This document shows positions 39,001 to 53,584 of a DNA stretch of 64,000 nucleotides, in pieces. This stretch comes from Azolla caroliniana (lineage: Eukaryota; Polypodiophyta). The first letter of the stretch is position 1. Every line of letters begins with the position of its first letter. The position numbers were made by a program, and so were the translations under genes. The stretch is from contig JBHGNT010000046.1 of assembly GCA_043228905.1 (NCBI GenBank), positions 124,001-188,000 of the forward strand, read 5' to 3'. A model generated the notes under the pieces. That model searched no databases, had not been told where the DNA came from, and saw nothing but the letters and a program-made list of their open reading frames with translations.

Positions 39001-39948
39001 CCTGAGTTTCAATATCTTGATTTTTTAATTCCATATCATAGCTAGCGTTGTTAGCTTCGATTCGCAGGTTTGAACACAAAAATCCGATATCACACGAGCC
39101 AGGTATGAACATTTTAATTTACTCAAGGGCTCCTCCGAACTCACTCGTCAAATTTGGTAATTTCATCATGTCTCTCGACCTGAGTTTCAAAATCTTGATT
39201 TTTTAATTCCATATCATAGCTAGCGTTGTTAGCTTCGATTCGCATGTTTGAACACAAAAATCCGATATCACACTCGCCACGTATGAACATTTTAATTTTC
39301 CTACTAGCTCTTCCCAACTCACTCCGCAAATTTGGTAATTTCGTCATGTCTCTCGACCTGAGTTTCCAAATCTTGATTTTTTCATACAATATCATAGCTA
39401 GCGTTGTTAGCTTCGATTTGCATGTTTGAGCACAAAAATTCGATATCACACGAGCCAGGTATGAACATTTTAATTTACTCAAGGGCTCCTCTCAACTCAC
39501 TCCTGAAATTTGGTAATTTCATCATGTCTCTCGACCTGAGTTTCAAAATCTTGATTTTTTAATTCCATATCATAGCTAGCATTGTTAGCTTCGATTCGCA
39601 TGTTTGAACACAAGAATACGATATTACACGAGCCAGGTATGAACATTGTATTTTACTCAAGGGCTCCTCTCAACTCCCTCCTAAAATTTGCTAATTTCGT
39701 CATGTCTCTCGACCTGAGTTTCAAAATCTTGATTTTTTAATTCCATATCATAGCTAGCGTTGTTAGCTTCGATTCGCATGTTTGAACACAAAAATCCGAT
39801 ATCACACTCGCCAGGTATGAACATTTTAATTTACTCAAGGGCTCCTCTCAACTCACTCCTCAAATTTGCTAATTTCGTCATGTCTCTCGACCTGAGTTTC
39901 AAAATCTTGATTTTTTAATTCCATATCATAGCTAGCGTTGTTAGCTTC
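36033..39948 (+). repeat. 22-monomer tandem duplication, right copy
   Basis: Shares the private gttgtcagc/cgagtcgc change (37269-37284) with the left copy, so it was copied from it after the 53-mer duplication. The join of the two copies lies within about 36033-36349, where the sequence fits both parents. Confidence 0.85.
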
Positions 39949-42900
39949 GATTCGCATGTTTGAACACGAAAATCCGATATCACACGAGCCAGGTATGAAC
40001 ATTTTCATTTACTCAAGGGCTCCTCTCAACTCACTCCTCAAATTTGCTAATTTCGTCATGTCTCTCGACCTGAGTTTCAAAATCTTGATTTTTTAATTCC
40101 ATATCATAGCTAGCGTTGTTAGCTTCGATTCGCATGTTTGAACACAAAAATCCGATATCACACTCGCCACGTATGAACATTTTAATTTTCCTACTAGCTC
40201 TTCCCAACTCACTCCTCAAATTTGGTAATTTCGTCATGTCTCTCGACCTGAGTTTCCAAATCTTACTTTTTTCATACCATATCATAGCTAGCGTTGTTAG
40301 CTTCGATTCGCATGTTTGAGCACAAAAATTCGATATCACAGGAGCCAGGTATGAACATTTTCATTTACTCAAGGGCTCCTCTCAACTCACTCCTCAAATT
40401 TGGTAATTTCGTCATGTCTCTCGACCTGAGTTTCAAAATCTTGATTTTTTAATTCCATATCATAGCTAGCGTTGTTAGCTTCGATTCGCATGTTTGAGCA
40501 CAAAAATACGATATCACAAGAGCCAGGTATGAACATTTTAATTTACCCAAGGGCTCCTCTCAACTCACTCCTCTAATTTGGTAATTTCGTCATGTCTCTG
40601 GACCTGAGTTTCAATATCTTCATTTTTTAATTCCATATCATAGCTAGCGTTGTTAGCTTCGATTCGCATGTTTGAACACAAAAATCCGATATCACACGAG
40701 CCACGTATGAACATTTTAATTTACTTCCCAGCTATTCTCAACTCACTCGTCAAATTTGGTAATTTCGTCATGTCTCTCGACCTGAGTTTCAAAATCTTGA
40801 TTTTTTAATTCAATATCATAGCTAGCGTTGTTAGCTTCGATTCGCATGTTTGAACACAAATATCCGATATCACACGAGCCAGGTATGAACATTTTAATTT
40901 ACTCAAGGGCTCCTTTCAACTCACTCCTGAAATTTGGTAATTTCATCATGTCTCTCGACCTGAGTTTCAAAATCTTGATTTTTTAATTCCATATCATAGC
41001 TAGCATTGTTAGCTTCGATTCGCATGTTTGAACACAAGAATACGATATTACACGAGCCAGGTATGAACATTGTATTTTACTCAAGGGCTCCTCTCAACTC
41101 CCTCCTAAAATTTGCTAATTTCGTCATGTCTCTCGACCTGAGTTTCAAAATCTTGATTTTTTAATTCCATATCATAGCTAGCGTTGTTAGCTTCGATTCG
41201 CATGTTTGAACACAAAAATCCGATATCACACTCGCCAGGTATGAACATTTTAATTTACTCAAGGGCTCCTCTCAACTCACTCCTCAAATTTGCTAATTTC
41301 GTCATGTCTCTCGACCTGAGTTTCAATATCTTGATTTTTTAATTCCATATCATAGCTAGCGTTGTTAGCTTCGATTCGCATGTTTGAACACGAAAATCCG
41401 ATATCACACGAGCCAGGTATGAACATTTTCATTTACTCAAGGGCTCCTCTCAACTCACTCCTCAAATTTGCTAATTTCGTCATGTCTCTCGACCTGAGTT
41501 TCAAAATCTTGATTTTTTAATTCCATATCATAGCTAGCGTTGTTAGCTTCGATTCGCATGTTTGAACACAAAAATCCGATATCACACTCGCCACGTATGA
41601 ACATTTTAATTTTCCTACTAGCTCTTCCCAACTCACTCCTCAAATTTGGTAATTTCGTCATGTCTCTCGACCTGAGTTTCCAAATCTTACTTTTTTCATA
41701 CCATATCATAGCTAGCGTTGTTAGCTTCGATTCGCATGTTTGAGCACAAAAATTCGATATCACAGGAGCCAGGTATGAACATTTTCATTTACTCAAGGGC
41801 TCCTCTCAACTCACTCCTCAAATTTGGTAATTTCGTCATGTCTCTCGACCTGAGTTTCAAAATCTTGATTTTTTAATTCCATATCATAGCTAGCGTTGTT
41901 AGCTTCGATTCGCATGTTTGAGCACAAAAATACGATATCACAAGAGCCAGGTATGAACATTTTAATTTACCCAAGGGCTCCTCTCAACTCACTCCTCTAA
42001 TTTGGTAATTTCGTCATGTCTCTGGACCTGAGTTTCAATATCTTCATTTTTTAATTCCATATCATAGCTAGCGTTGTTAGCTTCGATTCGCATGTTTGAA
42101 CACAAAAATCCGATATCACACGAGCCAGGTATAAAAATTTTAATTTACTCAAGGGCTCCTCCCAACTCACTCCTCAAATTTGGTAATTTCGTCATGTCTC
42201 TCGACCTGAGTTTCAAAATCTTGATTTTTTAATTCCATATCATAGCTAGCGTTGTTAGCTTCGATTCGCATGTTTGAACACAAAAATCCGATATCACACT
42301 CGCCAGGTATGAACATTTTAATTTTCCTACTAGCTCTTCCCAACTCACTCCGCAAATTTGGTAATTTCGTCATGTCTCTCGACCTGAGTTTCCAAATCTT
42401 GATTTTTTCATACAATATCATAGCTAGCGTTGTTAGCTTCGATTTGCATGTTTGAGCACAAAAATTCGATATCACACGAGCCAGGTATGAACATTTTAAT
42501 TTACTCAAGGGCTCCTCTCAACTCACTCCTGAAATTTGGTAATTTCATCATGTCTCTCGACCTGAGTTTCAAAATCTTGATTTTTTAATTCCATATCATA
42601 GCTAGCATTGTTAGCTTCGATTCGCATGTTTGAACAGAAAAATCCGATATTACACGAGCCAGGTATGAACATTGTATTTTACTCAAGGGCTCCTCTCAAC
42701 TCCCTCCTAAAATTTGGTAATTTCATCATGTCTTTCGACCTGAGTTTCAAAATCTCGATTTTTTAATTCCATATCATAGCTAGTGTTGTTAGCTTCGATT
42801 CGCATGTTTGACCACAAAAATCCGATATCACACGAGCCACGTATGAACATTTTAATTTACTTCCCAGCTATTCTCAACTCACTCGTCAAATTTGGTAATT

Positions 42901-43762
42901 TCGTCATGTCTCTCGACCTGAGTTTCAAAATCTTGATTTTTTAATTCAATATCATAGCTAGCGTTGTTAGCTTCGATTCGCATGTTTGAACACAAAAATC
43001 CGATATCACACGAGCCAGGTATGAACATTTTAATTTACTCAAGGGCTCCTTTCAACTCAGTCCTGAAATTTGGTAATTTCATCATGTCTCTCGACCTGAG
43101 TTTCAAAATCTTGATTTTTTAATTCCATATCATAGCTAGCGTTGTTAGCTTCGATTCGCATGTTTGAACACAAGAATACGATATTACACGAGCCAGGTAT
43201 GAACATTGTATTTTACTCAAGGGCTCCTCTCAACTCCCTCCTAAAATTTGGTAATTTCGTCATGTCTCTGGACCTGAGCTTCAAAATCTTGATTTTTTAA
43301 TTCCATATCATAGCTAGCGTTGTTAGCTTCGATTCGCATGTTTGAACCCAAAAATCCGATATCACACTCGCCAGGTATGAACATTTTACTTTACTCAAGG
43401 GCTCCTCCCAACTCACTTCTCAAATTTGGTAATTTCGTCATGTCTCTCGACCTGAGTTTCAAAATCTTGATTTTTTAATTCCATATCATAGCTAGCGTTG
43501 TTAGCTTCGATTCGCATGTTTGAACACAAAAATCCGATATCACACTCGCCGGGTATGAACATTTTAATTTTCCTACTAGCTCTTCCCAACTCACTCCGCA
43601 AATTTGGTAATTTCGTCATGTCTCTCGACCTGAGTTTCCAAATCTTGATTTTTTCATACCATATCATAGCTAGCGTTGTTAGCTTCGATTTGCATGTTTG
43701 AGCACAAAAATTCGATATCACACGAGCTAGGTATGAACATTTTAATTTACTCAAGGGCTCCT

Positions 43763-45737
43763 CTCAACTCACTCCTCAAATTTGGTAATTTCGTCATGTC
43801 TCTCGACCTGAGTTTCAAAATCTTGATTTTTTAAATCTATATCATAGCTAGCGTTGTTAGCTTCGATTCGCATGTTTGACCACAAAAATCCGATATCACA
43901 CGAGCAACGTATGAACATTTTGTTTTACTCAAGGGCTCTTCTCAACTCCCTCCTCATGTTTGGTAATTTCGTCATGTCTCTCGACCTGAGTGTCAAAATC
44001 TTGATTTTTTAATTCCATATTATAGCTAGCGCTGTTAGCTTCGATTCGCATGTTTGAACACAAAAATCCGATATCACACGAGCCAGGTATGAACATTTTA
44101 ATTTACTCAAGGGCTCCTCCCAACTCACTCGTCAAATTTTGTAATTTCGTCATGTCTCTCGACCTGAGTTTCATAATCTTGATTTTTTAATTCCATATCA
44201 TAGCTAGCGTTGTTAGCTTCGATTCGCATGTTTGAACAGAAAAATCCGATATTACACGAGCCAGGTATGAGCATTGTATTTTACTCAAGGGCTCTTCTCA
44301 ACTCCCTCCTCATGTTTGGTAGTTTCGTCATGTCTCTCGACCTGAGTTTCAAAATCTTGATTTTTTAATTCCATATCATAGCTAGCGCTGTTAGCTTCGA
44401 TTCGCATGTTTGAACACAAAAATCCGATATCACACGAGAAAGGTATGAACATTTTGTTTTACTCAAGGGCTCTTCTCAACTCCCTCCTCATGTTTGGTAA
44501 TTTCGTCATGTCTTTCGACCTGAGTTTCAAAATCTCGATTTTTTAATTCCATATCATAGCTAGTGTTGTTAGCTTCGATTCGCATGTTTGACCACAAAAA
44601 TCCGATATCACACGAGCCACGTATGAACATTTTAATTTACCTCCAAGCTACTCTCAACTCCCTCCTAAAATTTGGTATTTTCATCATGTCTTTCGACCTG
44701 AGTTTCAAAATCTTGATTTTTTAATTCCATATCATAGGTAGCGCTGTTAGCTTCGATTCGCATGTTTGATCACAAAAATCCGATATCACACGAGCCAGGT
44801 ATGAACATTTTAATTTTCCTACTAGCTCTTCCCAACTCACTCCTCAAATTTGGTAATTTCGTCATGTCTCTCGACCTGAGTTTCCAAATCTTGATTTTTT
44901 CATACCATATCATAGCTAGCGTTGTTAGCTTCGATTTGCATGTTTGAGCACAAAAATTCGATATCACACGAGCTAGGTATGAACATTTTAATTTACTCAA
45001 GGGCTCCTCCGAACTCACTCGTCAAATTTGGTAATTTTGTCATGTCTCTCGACTGAATTTCATAATCTTGATTTTTTAATTCCATATCATAGCTAGCGTT
45101 GTTAGCTTCGATTCGCATGTTTGAACACAAAAATCCGATATCACACTCGCCAGGTATGAACATTTTCATTTTCCTACTAGCTCTTCCCAACTCACTCCTC
45201 AAATTTGGTAATTTCGTCATGTCTCTCGACCTGAGTTTCCAAATCTTAATTTTTTCATACCATATCATAGCTAGCGTTGTTAGCTTCGATTCGCATGTTT
45301 GAGCACAAAAATCCGATATGACACGAGCCAGGTATGAACATTTTAATTTACTCAAGGGCTCCTCCCAATTCACTCCTCAAATTTGCTAATTTCGTCAGGT
45401 CTCTCGACCTGAGTTTCATAATCTTGATTTTTTAATTCCATATCATAGCTAGCGTTGTTAGCTTCGATTCGCATGTTTGAACAGAAAAATCCGATATTAC
45501 ACGAGCCAGGTATGAGCATTGTATTTTACTCAAGGGCTCTTCTCAACTCCCTCCTCATGTTTGGTAGTTTCGTCATGTCTCTCGACCTGAGTTTCAAAAT
45601 CTTGATTTTTTAATTCCATATCATAGCTAGCGCTGTTAGCTTCGATTCGCATGTTTGAACACAAAAATCCGATATCACACGAGCAAGGTATGAACATTTT
45701 GTTTTACTCAAGGGCTCTTCTCAACTCCCTCCTCATG
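43763..45737 (+). repeat. C segment: E-type monomers not found in the 53-mer units
   Basis: About 11 monomers rich in ttttgttttactc and ctcctcatgtttgg (E-type), with cctccaagctactc monomers. A 1,245-bp (7-monomer) period is visible, for instance gaacagaaaaatccgatatt near 44235 and 45480. It resembles Block IV more than the preceding 53-mer units, so it may have come from that side of the array. Confidence 0.7.
44977..45153 (+). repeat. 177-bp monomer (1 of 4)
   Basis: One c is missing in the usually constant gacctgag, giving gactgaa, and tttcataatc follows. The 1-bp loss is inherited by the copies at 53164 and 54409. Confidence 0.9.
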
Positions 45738-48700
45738 TTTGGTAATTTCATCATGTCTTTCGACCTGAGTTTCAAAATCTTGATTTTTTAATTCCATATG
45801 ATAGCTAGCGCTGTTAGCTTCGATTCGCATGTTTGAACACAAAAATCCGATATCACACGAGCCAGGTATGAACATTTTAATTTACTCAAGGGCTCCTCCC
45901 AACTCACTCCTCAAATTTGCTAATTTCGTCATGTCTCTCGACCTGAGTTTCAAAATCTTGATTTTTTAATTCCATATCATAGCTAGCGTTGTTAGCTTCG
46001 ATTCGCATGTTTGAACACAAAAATCCGATATCACACTCGCCACGTATGAACATTTTAATTTTCCTACTCTCTCTTCCCAACTCACTCCGCAAATTTGGTA
46101 ATTTCGTCATGTCTCTCGACCTGAGTTTCCAAATCTTGATTTTTTCAGACAATATCATAGCTAGCGTTGTTAGCTTCGATTTGCATGTTTGAGCACAAAA
46201 ATTCGATATCACACGAGCCAGGTATGAACATTTTAATTTACTCAAGGGCTCCTCTCAACTCACTCCTCAAATTTGGTAATTTCGTCATGTCTCTCGACCT
46301 GAGTTTCAAAATCTTGATTTTTTAATTCTATATCATAGCTAGCGTTGTTAGCTTCGATTCGCATGTTTGACCACAAAAATCCGATATCACACGAGCCAGG
46401 TATGAACATTGTATTTTATTCAAGGGCTCCTCTCATCTCCCTCCTAAAATTTAGTAATTTCATCATGTCTTTCGACCTGAGTTTCAAAATCTTGATTTTT
46501 TAATTCCATATGATAGCTAGCGTTGTTAGCTTCGATTCGCATGTTTGCACACAAAAATCCGATATCACACGAGCCAGGTATGAACATTTTAATTTACTCA
46601 AGGGCTCCTCCCAACTCACTCCTCAAATTTGGTAATTTCGTCATGTCTCTCGACCTGAGTTTCAAAATCTTGATTTTTTAATTCCATATCATAGCTAGCG
46701 TTGTTAGCTTCGATTCGCATGTTTGAACACAAAAATCCGATATCACACTCGCCAGGTATGAACATTTTAATTTACCTCCAAGCTATTCTCAACTCACTCG
46801 TCAAATTTGGTAATTTCATCATGTCTTTCGACCTGAGTTTCAAAATCTCGATTTTTTAATTCCATATCATAGCTAGTGTTGTTAGCTTCGATTCGCATGT
46901 TTGATCACAAAAATCCGATATCACACTCGCCACGTATGAACATTTTAATTTTCCTACTAGGTCTTCCCAACTCACTCCTCAAATTTGGTAATTTCGTCAT
47001 GTCTCTCGACCTGAGTTTCCAAATCTTAATTTTTTAATTCCATATCATAGGTAGCGTTGTTAGCTTCGATTCGCATGTTTGACCACAAAAATCCGATATC
47101 ACACGAGCCAGGTATGAACATTGTATTTTACTCAAGGGCTCCTCTCAACTCCCTCCTAAAATTTGGTAATTTCATCATGTCTCTGGACCTGAGTTTCAAT
47201 ATCTTGATTTTTTAATTCCATATCATAGCTAGCGTTGTTAGCTTCGATTCGCAGGTTTGAACACAAAAATCCGATATCACACGAGCCAGGTATGAACATT
47301 TTAATTTACTCAAGGGCTCCTCCGAACTCACTCGTCAAATTTGGTAATTTCATCATGTCTCTCGACCTGAGTTTCAAAATCTTGATTTTTTAATTCCATA
47401 TCATAGCTAGCGTTGTTAGCTTCGATTCGCATGTTTGAACACAAAAATCCGATATCACACTCGCCACGTATGAACATTTTAATTTTCCTACTAGCTCTTC
47501 CCAACTCACTCCGCAAATTTGGTAATTTCGTCATGTCTCTCGACCTGAGTTTCCAAATCTTGATTTTTTCATACAATATCATAGCTAGCGTTGTTAGCTT
47601 CGATTTGCATGTTTGAGCACAAAAATTCGATATCACACGAGCCAGGTATGAACATTTTAATTTACTCAAGGGCTCCTCTCAACTCACTCCTGAAATTTGG
47701 TAATTTCATCATGTCTCTCGACCTGAGTTTCAAAATCTTGATTTTTTAATTCCATATCATAGCTAGCATTGTTAGCTTCGATTCGCATGTTTGAACACAA
47801 GAATACGATATTACACGAGCCAGGTATGAACATTGTATTTTACTCAAGGGCTCCTCTCAACTCCCTCCTAAAATTTGCTAATTTCGTCATGTCTCTCGAC
47901 CTGAGTTTCAAAATCTTGATTTTTTAATTCCATATCATAGCTAGCGTTGTTAGCTTCGATTCGCATGTTTGAACACAAAAATCCGATATCACACTCGCCA
48001 GGTATGAACATTTTAATTTACTCAAGGGCTCCTCTCAACTCACTCCTCAAATTTGCTAATTTCGTCATGTCTCTCGACCTGAGTTTCAAAATCTTGATTT
48101 TTTAATTCCATATCATAGCTAGCGTTGTTAGCTTCGATTCGCATGTTTGAACACGAAAATCCGATATCACACGAGCCAGGTATGAACATTTTCATTTACT
48201 CAAGGGCTCCTCTCAACTCACTCCTCAAATTTGCTAATTTCGTCATGTCTCTCGACCTGAGTTTCAAAATCTTGATTTTTTAATTCCATATCATAGCTAG
48301 CGTTGTTAGCTTCGATTCGCATGTTTGAACACAAAAATCCGATATCACACTCGCCACGTATGAACATTTTAATTTTCCTACTAGCTCTTCCCAACTCACT
48401 CCTCAAATTTGGTAATTTCGTCATGTCTCTCGACCTGAGTTTCCAAATCTTACTTTTTTCATACCATATCATAGCTAGCGTTGTTAGCTTCGATTCGCAT
48501 GTTTGAGCACAAAAATTCGATATCACAGGAGCCAGGTATGAACATTTTCATTTACTCAAGGGCTCCTCTCAACTCACTCCTCAAATTTGGTAATTTCGTC
48601 ATGTCTCTCGACCTGAGTTTCAAAATCTTGATTTTTTAATTCCATATCATAGCTAGCGTTGTTAGCTTCGATTCGCATGTTTGAGCACAAAAATACGATA

Positions 48701-51700
48701 TCACAAGAGCCAGGTATGAACATTTTAATTTACCCAAGGGCTCCTCTCAACTCACTCCTCTAATTTGGTAATTTCGTCATGTCTCTGGACCTGAGTTTCA
48801 ATATCTTCATTTTTTAATTCCATATCATAGCTAGCGTTGTTAGCTTCGATTCGCATGTTTGAACACAAAAATCCGATATCACACGAGCCACGTATGAACA
48901 TTTTAATTTACTTCCCAGCTATTCTCAACTCACTCGTCAAATTTGGTAATTTCGTCATGTCTCTCGACCTGAGTTTCAAAATCTTGATTTTTTAATTCAA
49001 TATCATAGCTAGCGTTGTTAGCTTCGATTCGCATGTTTGAACACAAATATCCGATATCACACGAGCCAGGTATGAACATTTTAATTTACTCAAGGGCTCC
49101 TTTCAACTCACTCCTGAAATTTGGTAATTTCATCATGTCTCTCGACCTGAGTTTCAAAATCTTGATTTTTTAATTCCATATCATAGCTAGCATTGTTAGC
49201 TTCGATTCGCATGTTTGAACACAAGAATACGATATTACACGAGCCAGGTATGAACATTGTATTTTACTCAAGGGCTCCTCTCAACTCCCTCCTAAAATTT
49301 GCTAATTTCGTCATGTCTCTCGACCTGAGTTTCAAAATCTTGATTTTTTAATTCCATATCATAGCTAGCGTTGTTAGCTTCGATTCGCATGTTTGAACAC
49401 AAAAATCCGATATCACACTCGCCAGGTATGAACATTTTAATTTACTCAAGGGCTCCTCTCAACTCACTCCTCAAATTTGCTAATTTCGTCATGTCTCTCG
49501 ACCTGAGTTTCAATATCTTGATTTTTTAATTCCATATCATAGCTAGCGTTGTTAGCTTCGATTCGCATGTTTGAACACGAAAATCCGATATCACACGAGC
49601 CAGGTATGAACATTTTCATTTACTCAAGGGCTCCTCTCAACTCACTCCTCAAATTTGCTAATTTCGTCATGTCTCTCGACCTGAGTTTCAAAATCTTGAT
49701 TTTTTAATTCCATATCATAGCTAGCGTTGTTAGCTTCGATTCGCATGTTTGAACACAAAAATCCGATATCACACTCGCCACGTATGAACATTTTAATTTT
49801 CCTACTAGCTCTTCCCAACTCACTCCTCAAATTTGGTAATTTCGTCATGTCTCTCGACCTGAGTTTCCAAATCTTACTTTTTTCATACCATATCATAGCT
49901 AGCGTTGTTAGCTTCGATTCGCATGTTTGAGCACAAAAATTCGATATCACAGGAGCCAGGTATGAACATTTTCATTTACTCAAGGGCTCCTCTCAACTCA
50001 CTCCTCAAATTTGGTAATTTCGTCATGTCTCTCGACCTGAGTTTCAAAATCTTGATTTTTTAATTCCATATCATAGCTAGCGTTGTTAGCTTCGATTCGC
50101 ATGTTTGAGCACAAAAATACGATATCACAAGAGCCAGGTATGAACATTTTAATTTACCCAAGGGCTCCTCTCAACTCACTCCTCTAATTTGGTAATTTCG
50201 TCATGTCTCTGGACCTGAGTTTCAATATCTTCATTTTTTAATTCCATATCATAGCTAGCGTTGTTAGCTTCGATTCGCATGTTTGAACACAAAAATCCGA
50301 TATCACACGAGCCAGGTATAAAAATTTTAATTTACTCAAGGGCTCCTCCCAACTCACTCCTCAAATTTGGTAATTTCGTCATGTCTCTCGACCTGAGTTT
50401 CAAAATCTTGATTTTTTAATTCCATATCATAGCTAGCGTTGTTAGCTTCGATTCGCATGTTTGAACACAAAAATCCGATATCACACTCGCCAGGTATGAA
50501 CATTTTAATTTTCCTACTAGCTCTTCCCAACTCACTCCGCAAATTTGGTAATTTCGTCATGTCTCTCGACCTGAGTTTCCAAATCTTGATTTTTTCATAC
50601 AATATCATAGCTAGCGTTGTTAGCTTCGATTTGCATGTTTGAGCACAAAAATTCGATATCACACGAGCCAGGTATGAACATTTTAATTTACTCAAGGGCT
50701 CCTCTCAACTCACTCCTGAAATTTGGTAATTTCATCATGTCTCTCGACCTGAGTTTCAAAATCTTGATTTTTTAATTCCATATCATAGCTAGCATTGTTA
50801 GCTTCGATTCGCATGTTTGAACAGAAAAATCCGATATTACACGAGCCAGGTATGAACATTGTATTTTACTCAAGGGCTCCTCTCAACTCCCTCCTAAAAT
50901 TTGGTAATTTCATCATGTCTTTCGACCTGAGTTTCAAAATCTCGATTTTTTAATTCCATATCATAGCTAGTGTTGTTAGCTTCGATTCGCATGTTTGACC
51001 ACAAAAATCCGATATCACACGAGCCACGTATGAACATTTTAATTTACTTCCCAGCTATTCTCAACTCACTCGTCAAATTTGGTAATTTCGTCATGTCTCT
51101 CGACCTGAGTTTCAAAATCTTGATTTTTTAATTCAATATCATAGCTAGCGTTGTTAGCTTCGATTCGCATGTTTGAACACAAAAATCCGATATCACACGA
51201 GCCAGGTATGAACATTTTAATTTACTCAAGGGCTCCTTTCAACTCAGTCCTGAAATTTGGTAATTTCATCATGTCTCTCGACCTGAGTTTCAAAATCTTG
51301 ATTTTTTAATTCCATATCATAGCTAGCGTTGTTAGCTTCGATTCGCATGTTTGAACACAAGAATACGATATTACACGAGCCAGGTATGAACATTGTATTT
51401 TACTCAAGGGCTCCTCTCAACTCCCTCCTAAAATTTGGTAATTTCGTCATGTCTCTGGACCTGAGCTTCAAAATCTTGATTTTTTAATTCCATATCATAG
51501 CTAGCGTTGTTAGCTTCGATTCGCATGTTTGAACCCAAAAATCCGATATCACACTCGCCAGGTATGAACATTTTACTTTACTCAAGGGCTCCTCCCAACT
51601 CACTTCTCAAATTTGGTAATTTCGTCATGTCTCTCGACCTGAGTTTCAAAATCTTGATTTTTTAATTCCATATCATAGCTAGCGTTGTTAGCTTCGATTC

Positions 51701-52339
51701 GCATGTTTGAACACAAAAATCCGATATCACACTCGCCGGGTATGAACATTTTAATTTTCCTACTAGCTCTTCCCAACTCACTCCGCAAATTTGGTAATTT
51801 CGTCATGTCTCTCGACCTGAGTTTCCAAATCTTGATTTTTTCATACCATATCATAGCTAGCGTTGTTAGCTTCGATTTGCATGTTTGAGCACAAAAATTC
51901 GATATCACACGAGCTAGGTATGAACATTTTAATTTACTCAAGGGCTCCTCTCAACTCACTCCTCAAATTTGGTAATTTCGTCATGTCTCTCGACCTGAGT
52001 TTCAAAATCTTGATTTTTTAAATCTATATCATAGCTAGCGTTGTTAGCTTCGATTCGCATGTTTGACCACAAAAATCCGATATCACACGAGCAACGTATG
52101 AACATTTTGTTTTACTCAAGGGCTCTTCTCAACTCCCTCCTCATGTTTGGTAATTTCGTCCTGTCTCTCGACCTGAGTGTCAAAATCTTGATTTTTTAAT
52201 TCCATATTATAGCTAGCGCTGTTAGCTTCGATTCGCATGTTTGAACACAAAAATCCGATATCACACGAGCCAGGTATGAACATTTTAATTTACTCAAGGG
52301 CTCCTCCCAACTCACTCGTCAAATTTTGTAATTTCGTCA

Positions 52340-53584
52340 TGTCTCTCGACCTGAGTTTCATAATCTTGATTTTTTAATTCCATATCATAGCTAGCGTTGT
52401 TAGCTTCGATTCGCATGTTTGAACAGAAAAATCCGATATTACACGAGCCAGGTATGAGCATTGTATTTTACTCAAGGGCTCTTCTCAACTCCCTCCTCAT
52501 GTTTGGTAGTTTCGTCATGTCTCTCGACCTGAGTTTCAAAATCTTGATTTTTTAATTCCATATCATAGCTAGCGCTGTTAGCTTCGATTCGCATGTTTGA
52601 ACACAAAAATCCGATATCACACGAGAAAGGTATGAACATTTTGTTTTACTCAAGGGCTCTTCTCAACTCCCTCCTCATGTTTGGTAATTTCGTCATGTCT
52701 TTCGACCTGAGTTTCAAAATCTCGATTTTTTAATTCCATATCATAGCTAGTGTTGTTAGCTTCGATTCGCATGTTTGACCACAAAAAGCCGATATCACAC
52801 GAGCCATGTATGAACATTTTAATTTACCTCCAAGCTACTCTCAACTCCCTCCTAAAATTTGGTATTTTCATCATGTCTTTCGACCTGAGTTTCAAAATCT
52901 TGATTTTTTAATTCCATATCATAGGTAGCGCTGTTAGCTTCGATTCGCATGTTTGATCACAAAAATCCGATATCACACGAGCCAGGTATGAACATTTTAA
53001 TTTTCCTACTAGCTCTTCCCAACTCACTCCTCAAATTTGGTAATTTCGTCATGTCTCTCGACCTGAGTTTCCAAATCTTGATTTTTTCATACCATATCAT
53101 AGCTAGCGTTGTTAGCTTCGATTTGCATGTTTGAGCACAAAAATTCGATATCACACGAGCTAGGTATGAACATTTTAATTTACTCAAGGGCTCCTCCGAA
53201 CTCACTCGTCAAATTTGGTAATTTTGTCATGTCTCTCGACTGAATTTCATAATCTTGATTTTTTAATTCCATATCATAGCTAGCGTTGTTAGCTTCGATT
53301 CGCATGTTTGAACACAAAAATCCGATATCACACTCGCCAGGTATGAACATTTTCATTTTCCTACTAGCTCTTCCCAACTCACTCCTCAAATTTGGTAATT
53401 TCGTCATGTCTCTCGACCTGAGTTTCCAAATCTTAATTTTTTCATACCATATCATAGCTAGCGTTGTTAGCTTCGATTCGCATGTTTGAGCACAAAAATC
53501 CGATATGACACGAGCCAGGTATGAACATTTTAATTTACTCAAGGGCTCCTCCCAATTCACTCCTCAAATTTGCTAATTTCGTCA
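52340..53584 (+). repeat. 7-monomer (1,245 bp) tandem unit, copy 1
   Basis: Matches 53585-54742 at offset 1,245 bp (7 x 178 less 1). The unit includes gaacagaaaaatccgatatt, two E-type monomers, a cctccaagctactc monomer, a B-type monomer and a 177-bp monomer. Confidence 0.78.
53164..53340 (+). repeat. 177-bp monomer (2 of 4)
   Basis: Same gactgaattt lesion, 8,187 bp after the monomer at 44977, as the 46-mer duplication predicts. Confidence 0.9.

Larger units (their letters stand above)
30379..43762 (+). repeat. 53-monomer unit, copy 2, expanded to 75 monomers by an internal duplication
   Basis: Its length of about 13,384 bp is explained as 9,434 plus an internal tandem duplication of 3,916 bp (22 monomers), total 13,350, plus a short shared end. 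It starts with the partner of 20945 and ends with the partner of 30412, where the first divergent base is ctcctct against ctccttt at 43763/30413. Confidence 0.85.
37551..45737 (+). repeat. 46-monomer (8,187 bp) tandem unit, copy 1
   Basis: The period is 46 x 178 less 1 because the unit contains one 177-bp monomer (44977). Positions 37551-45749 match 45738-53936. It overlaps the right 22-mer copy and the end of 53-mer copy 2, so this duplication came after both. Confidence 0.88.
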
